Positions 26,386 to 34,944 of a DNA stretch of 64,000 nt are shown one piece after another. Where the stretch lies: positions 1 to 64,000 of the forward strand of contig NZ_SADD01000005.1 in assembly GCF_004005565.1 (NCBI RefSeq), written 5' to 3'. A model generated the notes under the pieces. That model was not told where the DNA came from. It saw nothing but the letters and a program-made list of their open reading frames with translations, and did not search any database. This stretch comes from Lujinxingia sediminis (lineage in GTDB: Bacteria > Myxococcota_A > Bradymonadia > Bradymonadales > Bradymonadaceae). The stretch's first letter is position 1. Every line of letters begins with the position of its first letter. The translations under genes were made by a program, and so were the position numbers.

Positions 26386-26937
26386 ATGCGCGGAGCAAAG
26401 CTGGTGATAGCCCTGATCGTCGCCGCTGGTGTCGGAAGTCTTACTACCGCGGTGGTGGCGCAGACTGAGAGCGCGCAGCCGGTGGTGGTCAACGCCCACC
26501 GGGTGCAACAAAGGGTTGGCGACGATAGTCAGGTGCGCGTGGCCAACCTGCTGCGTGGCGAACAAGCCTATATGGGGCGATGGGCACTCGCGCCCAATGC
26601 CCAGACCTCGCCGCGTAGGGCAGCGGCGGAGACGTACCTCTATGTGCTCGAAGGCAGCGGCGTGGCGATGATCGCCGGGCAAAGCTACATCGTCGGGCCG
26701 CATATGGCGGTGTACGTACCCGCCGGCGCCGAGCTGAGCTTCACCAATGGCGCGGAGCGCCTGGTGGCGGTGCAGGTGTATGCGCCCGGTGAGGAGGCGG
26801 CGCGTTATCAGGAGTGGCGTCTTCGGGACGACGGAGAATCCTGGCCCCGGCGCCGCACCCGACCCCGGGTGCGAACTCGCCAGTCCGCGCTGCCGGTTGA
26901 GGCGCCTTCCGCCCGGGAGCTTACCTTGCAACCCTGA
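26386..26937 (+). CDS. Secreted cupin-domain protein
   Basis: A 183-aa protein with an N-terminal signal peptide (VIALIVAAGVGSLTTAVVAQ) and one cupin barrel: AAAETYLYVLEGSGVAMIAGQ and VGPHMAVYVPAGAELSFTNG. The first motif lacks the canonical HxH pair, so metal binding is doubtful. The tail is basic and Arg-rich (PRRRTRPRVRTRQ). Start chosen at 26386 because GGGAG lies just upstream and it begins at the signal peptide. Function unknown; unlike the cytoplasmic cupin at 1755 it is exported. Confidence 0.72.
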   Translation: MRGAKLVIALIVAAGVGSLTTAVVAQTESAQPVVVNAHRVQQRVGDDSQVRVANLLRGEQAYMGRWALAPNAQTSPRRAAAETYLYVLEGSGVAMIAGQSYIVGPHMAVYVPAGAELSFTNGAERLVAVQVYAPGEEAARYQEWRLRDDGESWPRRRTRPRVRTRQSALPVEAPSARELTLQP

Positions 26938-27002
26938 GAGCGGTGCGCATCCTTGCCCCACACCGACTTAAACGCCACGCGGCACTGGCGAGAGGATGTG
27001 AG

Positions 27003-27977
27003 ATGGGCAAGGAACCTACGATCCAGCGAGTACTATTGACCGGCGCGACCGGCTTTGTCGGAAGTGCCCTATACCCCGCGCTGATCGACGCCGGCTTCGA
27101 CGTGGTATGCGCCACGCGAAGCCCCGAGCGGGCGCGCCGCAAGCAGCCCGAAAAGACCTGGGTGGGGCTCGATGTGGAAGACGACGCGTCGGTGCGGCGC
27201 GCCATGGAAGGCTGCGACGCGGCGTATTACCTGGTCCATCGCATGAGCGATGCCGAGGACTATGAGGCGCGAGAGACCTCCGCGGCCATGAATTTTTTGG
27301 AGGCTGCAACGCGCGCCGGTGTGCACCGCATCGTGTATCTAGGCGGGGTCAAGCCGCGGCGAGAGCCCTCGCGGCACCTGCGCAGCCGGTTGGTGACCGG
27401 TGCTATTTTGCGCAGCGGCGATGTCTCGACCATCGAGCTTCGGGCGTCGATGATCATCGGCGCGGGAAGCGCAAGCTGGCGGCTTCTGCGAGACATCTCG
27501 GTGCGCCTTCCTTTGATGCTCTGCCCGCGCTGGTTGCGTAACCGTACCGAACCGGTGGCCATTGAGGATGTGGTGCGTGCGCTGGTGGCAGCGCTCACGC
27601 TCAGGCACGAAGGCAGCGCCAGTTTTGATATACCCGGCCCCGAGGTGGTGACCTTTCAGGAGTGTGTGCGTCGCGTGGCCGAGGCGGTGGGCAACGACCC
27701 GGTGATGGTCAACGTACCGCTGCTCACCCCCCATCTCTCCACCTACTGGCTGCGCCTCGTCACGGGTACCAACGTGCATCTGGCCCGCGAGCTGGTCGAG
27801 GGGCTCAAGAGTGATCTTCTGGCGCGTGACGCGCGTTTCTGGGAGTTGGTTGGCGTCGATGACCTCGTCTCCATTGACGAGGCCATCGCACGCGCTCTGG
27901 CCGAGGGGCCTTCGACAGGCAACACGTATGAGCGGGCGATCAAACGCGTCTACCGCGACCCCCACGCCAGCGCGTGA
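27003..27977 (+). CDS. NAD(P)-binding atypical SDR-family protein
   Basis: A 324-aa Rossmann-fold protein. The dinucleotide motif GATGFVG is at residues 14-20, followed by the CATRSPERARR segment that favours NADP, and DVEDDASVRRAMEGCDAAYYLVH. The usual YxxxK catalytic pair is not evident, as in atypical SDRs of the complex-I NDUFA9 / YbjT type, which bind nucleotide without clear catalysis. The C-terminal part recalls the SDR2947-like group. Start at 27003 (GAGAGGATGTGAG upstream). Convergent with the following minus-strand gene. Confidence 0.82.
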   Translation: MGKEPTIQRVLLTGATGFVGSALYPALIDAGFDVVCATRSPERARRKQPEKTWVGLDVEDDASVRRAMEGCDAAYYLVHRMSDAEDYEARETSAAMNFLEAATRAGVHRIVYLGGVKPRREPSRHLRSRLVTGAILRSGDVSTIELRASMIIGAGSASWRLLRDISVRLPLMLCPRWLRNRTEPVAIEDVVRALVAALTLRHEGSASFDIPGPEVVTFQECVRRVAEAVGNDPVMVNVPLLTPHLSTYWLRLVTGTNVHLARELVEGLKSDLLARDARFWELVGVDDLVSIDEAIARALAEGPSTGNTYERAIKRVYRDPHASA

Positions 27978-28019
27978 CGTGGGAGCTTCGAGCGACCTTT
28001 GCCCGGAAGGGCGCGTGGC

Positions 28020-28919
28020 TCAGCGCAGCACCAGCGCGTTGGTCCAGTAGGTGGACTTTCCAGGGCGGCTCTTGATCAGCGCGTTCTCGGCCATCCAGGC
28101 TTCAAGTTGGCCGTAGTAATCCTCACTCATCGAAAAATCGAAGGTGAAGCAGGGCACCGTGGCGTCAAAAATCGCCTGGCCGAGCTCGGTATCAAGCGAG
28201 TTCTCGGTGGCCTCATTGTAGATGGCGCGCGCCTCTTTCGGGTGCTGGTGAATGAAGTCGATGCCGCGCCCCATCACCTTGAGCAACGCATCAAAAACAT
28301 CGCGTTTTTCGTCGAGCAGAGCCGGGCTCGTGATCAGAATCAGCTGGCAGAAGTCCGGTACGCCCCAGTCTTTGAGCGCGAAGAAGTCCGCGTCGACGCC
28401 GCGGTGGCGAGCCTCGACCACCTCAAAGTTATAAAACGCCAGCGTGGCCACATCGGCCTTATCTTCGAGCAGGGCGTCGGTGTGGTAGAAGCTGTTGTTC
28501 ACCCGCTCGAAGTCATCGGACGTGCAGTCGCCGCCGTCGGCGCGCACCATCGTGCCTACGATCGCTGGCCCGCCCGGTCCCGGTGCTCCCGGGTACTGGA
28601 TGCGCTTGCCGACCATGTCGCGGGGGCGCTCGATGCCCGAGTTTTTCAAAAACATCACGCCGCCGTTGGTGTGCAGAAAGCGGGCAAAGCCCACCACGGC
28701 ATCGCCTTTGGCCTTATCTTCCACCAGGTGCAGGGGCTCGGTGATCGCCACCTCCATCTCGCCGCGCGCAATCGCGTCGACGGCGTCGAGGTGCTCGGCG
28801 GGCTCAATGAGTTCCAGCTCGATGCCGGCATCCTTGAACCAGCCTTTGCGCTGGCCAATGAGAAAGGGCAGGTGATCGGGGTTGAGGAACCATTCCAGTC
28901 CCAGTCGCAGCTTTTGCAT
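28020..28919 (-). CDS. NMT1/THI5-like substrate-binding-fold protein without signal peptide
   Basis: A 299-aa protein of the NMT1/THI5-like family, related both to ABC periplasmic pyrimidine-binding proteins (ThiY) and to the eukaryotic HMP-P synthase Thi5. It starts LRLGLEWFLNPDHLPFLIGQ and has the two-lobed layout. Unlike ABC binding proteins it has no signal peptide and no permease or ATPase neighbour. Compared from memory with yeast Thi5, the active-site His (in EPLHL) is retained, but the PLP lysine and the CCCFC motif are not, so Thi5-type suicide catalysis is unlikely. No TPP riboswitch is seen upstream. Start supported by GAGG 6 nt upstream. Confidence 0.75.
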   Translation of the reverse strand: MQKLRLGLEWFLNPDHLPFLIGQRKGWFKDAGIELELIEPAEHLDAVDAIARGEMEVAITEPLHLVEDKAKGDAVVGFARFLHTNGGVMFLKNSGIERPRDMVGKRIQYPGAPGPGGPAIVGTMVRADGGDCTSDDFERVNNSFYHTDALLEDKADVATLAFYNFEVVEARHRGVDADFFALKDWGVPDFCQLILITSPALLDEKRDVFDALLKVMGRGIDFIHQHPKEARAIYNEATENSLDTELGQAIFDATVPCFTFDFSMSEDYYGQLEAWMAENALIKSRPGKSTYWTNALVLR

Positions 28920-29060
28920 CGTAGACCTCGATAATTAGGGTGCGGTGCATGTAGGTGAACGTACGCAGCGATCGCAGATTCGCGGCGAGGAGGCAAGGTG
29001 GGAGGTGGGGAAGGTTGGGGCGTTCGGGGAGTTTCGGGGGTAAGAGATACGACCGGATGC

Positions 29061-29100
29061 AAAAACGCCACACGGCACCTGGGAGGTGCGGTGTGGCGTT
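29061..29100 (-). terminator. Strong terminator for the minus-strand lipoprotein gene
   Basis: A 17-bp stem with one mismatch (29064-29080 with 29084-29100), loop of three, followed on the minus strand by TTTTT. It lies 38 nt past the stop of the lipoprotein gene at 29138. Confidence 0.9.
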
Positions 29101-29137
29101 CTTTCAAACATATAAAAATGAAGCGATGCCACCAGAG

Positions 29138-29701
29138 CTAGTCGATGATCTGATCCGCGCGTTGGGGGCAGTGCGAACCTTCGGGGGCGATGGTTTCGTA
29201 GTACTCAAATCCGAGACCGGCTGGCCAGCCAATCTCCGTGAGACGGTCTTCGGGAACGCACACGATGTCATAAAGACACTGACCGGTGTCCTTCTCATAT
29301 TTAATGGGCCACCAGAGGCAAGGCGTCTCTCGGATCATGGTCTCGGTAGGGTTGTTGATGTCGAGCCATATGGCCGGATTTCTGCAGTACGAGTAATACT
29401 CGGGGATGGGGCCGGTGTCTCCAAAATGTTCGTCGCAATACTCCCAGCTTCCGCCGAACCCGTCTTCGGTGCGAATGCAATAGGGACCGCGGTAACCATT
29501 GAAGTTATGATCCATCCACTCATAATAGGCTTCGGAGTAGAGGAAGTAGGCGCTGTCTGTGCAAAGAGGAAGTTCAGGTGGGGTGGGTTCTTCGAAACTA
29601 AATACATCGTGATTTGCATTGCCATCGTTTGATGTGGCCTGAGAACAGGCCAGCGTCGACGCAAGCATGATCGTTTTTATAAGCCGTGCTGATGTCTGCA
29701 T
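29138..29701 (-). CDS. Cys-rich lipoprotein of unknown family, copy 1
   Basis: A 187-aa predicted lipoprotein (ASTLAC lipobox). It shares a conserved cysteine framework with the adjacent gene at 29797-30333: PYCIR-DGFGGS, EYYSYCRNP, PCLWWP and CLYDIVCVPEDRLTEIGWPAG. No known domain. Codon usage and GC are noticeably lower than in flanking genes, suggesting transfer. Six or more conserved cysteines imply disulfides outside the cytoplasm. It is followed by a strong terminator. Confidence 0.72.
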   Translation of the reverse strand: MQTSARLIKTIMLASTLACSQATSNDGNANHDVFSFEEPTPPELPLCTDSAYFLYSEAYYEWMDHNFNGYRGPYCIRTEDGFGGSWEYCDEHFGDTGPIPEYYSYCRNPAIWLDINNPTETMIRETPCLWWPIKYEKDTGQCLYDIVCVPEDRLTEIGWPAGLGFEYYETIAPEGSHCPQRADQIID

Positions 29702-29796
29702 CGATCCCGCCTGAGGTTGTGGGGCCCGTAATCTAGTATTCTTTCAAATAAAACGTCGGGCGTCGCGGTGCATTGTGTTGTGATGTGTGTGTTGGA

Positions 29797-30333
29797 TCAG
29801 CCCTCACTCGGTGGTTGCGGCCCGAGTCCGGGATTATTGTTTTCTTCAGGACACCCATCGTAAAAGTCTAAATCAGACCCTTCGGGCCAGCCGATCTCAT
29901 GCAGGCGGTCGCGCGGGACACATGCAAAATCGTGGAAACAATTGCCTTCATCATCTTCGCCGAGAAGCGGCCACCAGGTACAGGGGGGTTGGCGATTAAG
30001 TTGCGTGCCGTCAGAGGTCGAGATGATCGGGTCCTTGCAGTGGTAATAGTACTCCTCAATGGGTTCAGATGAGCCACAATGCCTCGACGTACCTCCAAAT
30101 CCATCGTCGCGAACGCAATAGGGGCTTTTGTCGGCGTGTTTTAATAGACTCCATTGCAACATATAATCGGTCTGAAATTCCATTTGATCCATATCTGTGC
30201 AACGTGGTGGGCGAACGTCGACATCTTGATCGCCAGCATCCTCAGCGTCCACGGAAGACGCTTCGGAGCAGGCGACAAGGGCCACACAACACACGCCACA
30301 TAGAAATTTTGATAAACGATAAAACGCACGCAT
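29797..30333 (-). CDS. Cys-rich lipoprotein of unknown family, copy 2
   Basis: A 178-aa paralogue directly upstream of copy 1 in the same orientation. It has a signal peptide and lipobox VALVAC, an acidic linker (VDAEDAGDQDVDV), then the same core: SPYCVRDDGFGG, EYYYHCKDP, PCTWWPL and CVPRDRLHEIGWPEG, and a Pro/Gly-rich tail. The start at 30333 has AGGAG 4 nt upstream; an upstream in-frame start at 30381 would place charged residues before the signal peptide. Lower GC than neighbours. Function unknown. Confidence 0.72.
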   Translation of the reverse strand: MRAFYRLSKFLCGVCCVALVACSEASSVDAEDAGDQDVDVRPPRCTDMDQMEFQTDYMLQWSLLKHADKSPYCVRDDGFGGTSRHCGSSEPIEEYYYHCKDPIISTSDGTQLNRQPPCTWWPLLGEDDEGNCFHDFACVPRDRLHEIGWPEGSDLDFYDGCPEENNNPGLGPQPPSEG

Positions 30334-30705
30334 AGATCTCCTGAAGACGATGGGGTGCGGGGGCTTAAGATAGCTGTGCATTCACCCTGTGGGGGGAGGG
30401 CGTTGTGGTCAAGGTGGAATTTCGCCATTCGTTAAGACGGGAGGGAGGCCGGATGGCGAGACGTTGGCGAGGATGGGGTAAGTTGTCGCGTGCAAAAGGT
30501 TTTTCTGGAGGGCAGTCGTGCGTCAGCTGAACCCGCGAGCGGGCGGCAGGTGGGCGCTACGAAAAGAGCGCGATTGCGACTTGAAACTTGAAAGCAACGC
30601 CGCCTCATGGGTAGGTTCTGCGCGAGATGGCCTCCGTTGGCGGTGCGCGTGGCGCGCGCGGCCAGGGTATGAGCGCCAGGCAACCCGCAACATCAGGACG
30701 AAAAA
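30334..30705. other. Intergenic region without a recognisable gene
   Basis: Divergent promoter space between the Cys-rich lipoprotein pair and the M32 carboxypeptidase gene. No RNA gene, repeat or operator was recognised. Open frames here lack start signals and family resemblance. Confidence 0.4.
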
Positions 30706-32196
30706 ATGAGCGCTTACGCAGAGTTGGCAGAGCATTTTGGGAAGATCGGTCGGTTGGGCGACGCCGTCGGCGTGCTCTACTGGGATATGGCGACGATGAT
30801 GCCGGCCGGGGGCGCCGAGGCGCGTAGCGAGCAGATCGCGACCTTGCGGGTGATTCACCACGAGCTGCAGACCGACCCCAAACTCGCCGCACTTTTCGAG
30901 CAGGCCGATGGCGAGTCGCTGGACGCCTGGCAGAAGGCCAACGTCGAGGAGATGCGCCGGCAGTACACGCACGCCACCGCCGTGCCCTCGGATCTGGTGA
31001 GCCGGTTGAGCCGCAAGGGCGCGCAGACCGAGATGGTCTGGCGCTCCGCTCGCGCCGATAACGACTTTGGCCGACTCGCGCCGCATCTGGCCGAGACGGT
31101 GGAGCTTGTGCGGGAGACGGCGCGCATCAAGTCCGAGGCGCTGGGAGTGTCGCCTTATGATGCGCTCCTCGATCAGTATGAGCCGGGTGGGTCTTCCAGG
31201 AAGATCGACGCCATCTTCGATGACCTGGCGGGTTTTTTGCCAGAATTTCTCGAAGCGGTGCTCGCCCACCAGGCCGCGCAGCCCGAGGCGGTGATGCCCA
31301 CCGGCGATTTTTCGGTCGAGCGTCAGGAGAAGGTCGCGCGCGAGCTTATGGCGACCCTGGGCTTTGATTTTGAGCATGGCCGACTCGATACAAGCCACCA
31401 CCCCTTCTGCGGCGGGGTGCCTGATGATGTGCGCCTGACGACCTATTATGATCCCAGCGGTTTTATTAAGGGGATGATGGGCGTGATGCACGAGACCGGG
31501 CATGCGCTCTATGAGCGAGGGCTTCCGGTGGAGTGGCGTTACCAGCCGGTGGGCGCGGCCAGGGGCATGAGCGTGCACGAGAGCCAGTCCTTGCTGGTGG
31601 AGATGCAGGCCTGTCGCAGCCGGGCGTTCGCGACCTACGTGGCGCCGATCTATAAGGATGCGTTCGCCGGAACTGGCGATGCCTGGGAGGTCGACAACCT
31701 CTACCGCGTGATGACCCGGGTGGAGCGCAGCCTTATTCGCGTGGACGCCGACGAGGTGACCTATCCGGCGCACGTGATCCTGCGCTACCGCCTGGAGAAG
31801 GCGATGCTCTCGGGGGATTTGCAGGTGGCCGATCTTCCCGGGGCCTGGCGCGAGGGCATGAAGGAACTCCTGGGCATCGAGCCCGAAGACGATCGCGACG
31901 GCTGCATGCAGGATATCCACTGGATGGACGGCACCATCGGCTACTTCCCGACCTACACCCTGGGGGCGATGACGGCGGCGCAGCTCTTTGCGGCGGCCGA
32001 CCGTGAGCTGGGTGATGTGGAGGCGCAGCTTGAGCGCGGGGAGTTCGGCGGGCTGATGGGCTGGATGGGCGAGAAGATTCACGCGAAGGGCTCGTTGCTC
32101 TCGACCGACGCGCTGTTGACGGAGGCGACTGGCGAGACCTTGAACGCGCGTTACTTCAAGGATCACCTGCGCCGCCGCTACCTGCCCGAAGGATGA
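30706..32196 (+). CDS. Metallocarboxypeptidase Taq, family M32
   Basis: A 496-aa cytoplasmic zinc (or cobalt) carboxypeptidase. The metal motif HExxH is at His262-His266 (VMHETGHALYERGLP) and the third ligand at HESQS (His291-Glu292). The family signatures YWDMATMMPAGG near the N-terminus and GTIGYFPTYTLGAM near the C-terminus are intact, and the length is normal for M32. It trims C-terminal residues of peptides except Pro. The stop overlaps the start of the next gene by 4 nt (ATGA). Confidence 0.95.
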   Translation: MSAYAELAEHFGKIGRLGDAVGVLYWDMATMMPAGGAEARSEQIATLRVIHHELQTDPKLAALFEQADGESLDAWQKANVEEMRRQYTHATAVPSDLVSRLSRKGAQTEMVWRSARADNDFGRLAPHLAETVELVRETARIKSEALGVSPYDALLDQYEPGGSSRKIDAIFDDLAGFLPEFLEAVLAHQAAQPEAVMPTGDFSVERQEKVARELMATLGFDFEHGRLDTSHHPFCGGVPDDVRLTTYYDPSGFIKGMMGVMHETGHALYERGLPVEWRYQPVGAARGMSVHESQSLLVEMQACRSRAFATYVAPIYKDAFAGTGDAWEVDNLYRVMTRVERSLIRVDADEVTYPAHVILRYRLEKAMLSGDLQVADLPGAWREGMKELLGIEPEDDRDGCMQDIHWMDGTIGYFPTYTLGAMTAAQLFAAADRELGDVEAQLERGEFGGLMGWMGEKIHAKGSLLSTDALLTEATGETLNARYFKDHLRRRYLPEG

Positions 32197-33164
32197 GTCT
32201 GTTGGTGGATGTAAAGACGATGGAAAGAACGCCGCGGGAGGAGGTGCCGCGGCGTTTTTACGACGAACTTGAGGGGTGGCTTGGCCTGCTTGACGCCAAG
32301 AACGCGGCATTGCGTACGCGCATTGATGCGCTCAGTGCGGCGTATCCGAGTGCGGTGAGGCTTGCACGGGAGCTCGAGACGATCGTGGCGAGCGATGAGC
32401 GCTTTGCACGGCGGCTTCGCGACTGGCCCTGGGGCGAGAGCTATGGGGCGTTGCTCGGGGAGTGGCGCGAGCGCTTGAGCGCAGAAGATGGCGCCGACCG
32501 CTCGGTGGTGTGGTCGTGGAGTGAGACTCGGCAGCGCTTCTTGGCCGCTGGCGCGGGCACCGGTTTTCGGGGAGGGAACTCAAGCTGTGCACGTCTGATC
32601 GAGGCGCTGGTGGTGGAGGCCGGGGAGGTCTCCTACCCGATCATCTTCAACCACGACGTGGAGATGAACCATCGCGCGGTGGCCCGGGCGGCGGCGATGC
32701 TGCTCTCGAAGCTCGCCGCGCAGCGGGCCGGCGAGGAGGTCGGTGGAGACAGCGTGGCCTTTGAAGAGGATGCGGCGAGGGGAGAGGCCCGGGAGGTGGG
32801 ACCGGAGCGCGAGCTTGTGCGGCAGATTGAGGATTTTGTCACGACCGACCCCCGGGCGCACGAGCAGCGCTGGGTGATGGAGCGTGCGCGAGGGCCGGTG
32901 GAGGAGCGCGAACTTCGGGAGGCCGGTGGAGCCCGGGTGCGCCTTGTGGTGGAGCGTGCGCATCTGCGTGTGCGTCGCATCGAGCAGGCGCGCAGCGAGG
33001 TGGTGCGAAAGCGCCATCACGTCTTTGTGGATCCCGCTCCGGAGCAGATCCACGACCGCTACTTTGCGAGCGAGGAGGCGTTGGACGAGGCCGTGGAGCG
33101 CTGGCTCTGTGAGCGCATTGAGGCCGGCTTTCGCGTGTTTGCTGAAAGGGCCTCCGAGGTTTGA
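32193..33164 (+). CDS. Protein of unknown function coupled to the M32 peptidase
   Basis: A 323-aa, charged, largely helical cytoplasmic protein; no signal peptide or membrane segment. Its ATG overlaps the peptidase stop, so the pair is translationally coupled. The centre has a CARLIEALVVEAGEVSYPII segment and the second half is Arg/Glu-rich (RIEQARSEVVRKRHHVFVDP). No known domain was recognised. The coupling suggests a shared process with the peptidase but says nothing about its nature. Confidence 0.7.
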   Translation: MSLLVDVKTMERTPREEVPRRFYDELEGWLGLLDAKNAALRTRIDALSAAYPSAVRLARELETIVASDERFARRLRDWPWGESYGALLGEWRERLSAEDGADRSVVWSWSETRQRFLAAGAGTGFRGGNSSCARLIEALVVEAGEVSYPIIFNHDVEMNHRAVARAAAMLLSKLAAQRAGEEVGGDSVAFEEDAARGEAREVGPERELVRQIEDFVTTDPRAHEQRWVMERARGPVEERELREAGGARVRLVVERAHLRVRRIEQARSEVVRKRHHVFVDPAPEQIHDRYFASEEALDEAVERWLCERIEAGFRVFAERASEV

Positions 33165-33371
33165 AGGGTAAGGTCCGGTGACTATGTTTGTGTGGGTTAA
33201 GTGCCTGAAAAATAAGGGGATGGGGCGGTGTTTGGGGCCGCGGTGGCGCGCATCAGGCCCCGGTGCGCTGGCTTGACTTTGAAGTGGAGCTGGCATAACC
33301 GGGAGGGTGTTTTGCCTTCTGCGCAGCTCCCCGGTGAGCGACGTATCTCAGATTTCCAGGAGCCAGAGACA

Positions 33372-34397
33372 ATGGTGCAACGACGCAAAAATCTCTCATG
33401 GGTAGGATGGATGACCGGGCTTTTGGTGGCCCTGAGCAGCTCCACGGCCCTCGCCGCCGACACTTCCGCTGAGGAAGAAGTGCGCTACCACCAGCTCGCC
33501 GATGGCGAGACGTTGGGTACGGTGGCGATGCAGTATCAGGTGGGCATTGATGAGCTGTTGACCTGGAACGATCTGGAGAGCGTGCATGTGCCCCCGGAGA
33601 CGACGCTGGTAGTCAAGAGCAGCGAAGAGGTCCAGGGACCCTCGGAGCCGCTGCCGGTGATTCATGTGATTCGTCGTGGCGACACTTTTGAGGGGATCGC
33701 GCGCCGCTACGGGGTGACGATTCGCCAGGTGCAGCGTTGGAACCGTCGTTTGAACCCGCGTCGCCTGCAGCTGGGCGCGCAGGTGCGACTGCATATCCCG
33801 GGGTCCAATGGCAAGTCGGTGAGCTGGGGGGCGGCCAACGGCGGACGCCTCTACAACGGGGTGGCGATGCAGACCACCCCGGGTATGCGCGTGCGCAATG
33901 TCGCGCGCTCCTACGGGACCCAGCGGGTGGTGCGCCTCTTGCAGGCCGCCGGCGCGGATGTGCAGGCGCGATGGCCGGATGCCCCCGACCTGGTCGTGGG
34001 AAGTTTGAGCGTGCGCAACGGTGGAAGGCTTCGCCCACATCGCTCTCACCAGAGCGGGCGTGATGTGGATTTGACCTACTACCACCGTGGCAACGTCGAG
34101 CTTCCTGATTTTCGCGATATGAGCGTGGAGATCTTTGATGCAGTCAAGAACTGGCATCTCTACAAGACGCTGATCGACAGCGGGCAGGTCGAGTTCATGT
34201 TTGTCGACTACCAGCTGCAGCGCTCGCTCTACGATTACGCCATCTCGATCGGCTACACGCCCGAAGATCTGGAGCCGATTCTGCAGTACCCCCGGGGCGC
34301 TAACGTGCGCGCGGGAATCATTCGGCATTCGCGGGGGCACCTCAATCATGTGCATATCCGCTTTACGTGTGGCCCTGAGGACCGCAACTGCCATTGA
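33372..34397 (+). CDS. Exported LysM / M74-like murein endopeptidase
   Basis: A 341-aa secreted protein: signal peptide (GLLVALSSSTALAA), two LysM domains (YHQLADGETLGTVAMQYQVG and IHVIRRGDTFEGIARRYGVT), then a MepA-like LAS-fold peptidase. The metal ligands are visible as HRSHQSGRDVDL (His223-Asp233) and HLNHVHIRF (His326, His328). Such enzymes cleave D-Ala-mDAP cross-links in peptidoglycan, and LysM anchors them to the sacculus. The start was set at 33372 because AGGAG lies upstream and the signal peptide follows at once; the frame is open to 33228. Confidence 0.9.
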   Translation: MVQRRKNLSWVGWMTGLLVALSSSTALAADTSAEEEVRYHQLADGETLGTVAMQYQVGIDELLTWNDLESVHVPPETTLVVKSSEEVQGPSEPLPVIHVIRRGDTFEGIARRYGVTIRQVQRWNRRLNPRRLQLGAQVRLHIPGSNGKSVSWGAANGGRLYNGVAMQTTPGMRVRNVARSYGTQRVVRLLQAAGADVQARWPDAPDLVVGSLSVRNGGRLRPHRSHQSGRDVDLTYYHRGNVELPDFRDMSVEIFDAVKNWHLYKTLIDSGQVEFMFVDYQLQRSLYDYAISIGYTPEDLEPILQYPRGANVRAGIIRHSRGHLNHVHIRFTCGPEDRNCH

Positions 34398-34464
34398 GCA
34401 GTCGTTGGGCGTCCGATGATGTGTTGAAGATGGTCTTACGCTCCACCCAGACAGAAGGTGATGT

Positions 34465-34944
34465 ATGGCATGGATTGAAGGTTCGGCAACGAAGACGGTG
34501 GTGATGAACGCTCCCCTTGATGAGGTGGCCGAGGTGTTTGCCTCGCCGGCTCAGCTCAAAGAGTGCATGGAGAATCTGGAGCGTTTTGAGGTGGTTGATG
34601 AACGCACCTACCGCTGGTTGCTCAAGCCGATGGGTGCCAAAGGCATCACCTTTCAGGGGGACTACACCGTGCGCTATGAGCGTGAGGGCGATGTGGTTCG
34701 CTGGGAAAGCCTGGAGGGAGGCACGATGAAAACCCGCGGAAGCGCGCGTTTGCGGGAGGTGGGAGCCGGGCGCACCGAGGTGAGTTACGAGGAGACGCTG
34801 GCCAGCGATCTTCCGATTCCAAAGTTGGGCGCGAAGATGTTTCGACCGATCGTCGCGCGCGAGATTGTGCGCGGCGTGGAGAGCTTCCTCGACCAGGTTA
34901 AGCGTTACGTTGACGCCGGGAAGCATCGCAGCGGTCAGAGCTGA
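34465..34944 (+). CDS. SRPBCC (START-like) family protein
   Basis: A 159-aa protein with the helix-grip layout of SRPBCC/polyketide-cyclase-like proteins: SATKTVVMNAPLDEVAEVFA at the N-terminus, a curved sheet (VRYEREGDVVRWESLEGG), and a long C-terminal helix (VAREIVRGVESFLDQVKRYV). The fold makes a hydrophobic ligand cavity. Its stop overlaps the next gene's ATG (TGATG), coupling it to the TrpB-like protein. No ligand can be named. Confidence 0.75.
   Translation: MAWIEGSATKTVVMNAPLDEVAEVFASPAQLKECMENLERFEVVDERTYRWLLKPMGAKGITFQGDYTVRYEREGDVVRWESLEGGTMKTRGSARLREVGAGRTEVSYEETLASDLPIPKLGAKMFRPIVAREIVRGVESFLDQVKRYVDAGKHRSGQS

Noticed and set aside
23869-26961. 1030-aa open frame antisense to the alpha-2-macroglobulin gene
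   Set aside because: Arg/His/Leu-rich product of high-GC third positions on the opposite strand; no domain, no ribosome site.
28920-29060. TPP riboswitch upstream of the THI5-like gene
   Set aside because: The CTGAGA and ACCTGATCTGG-type core motifs are missing.
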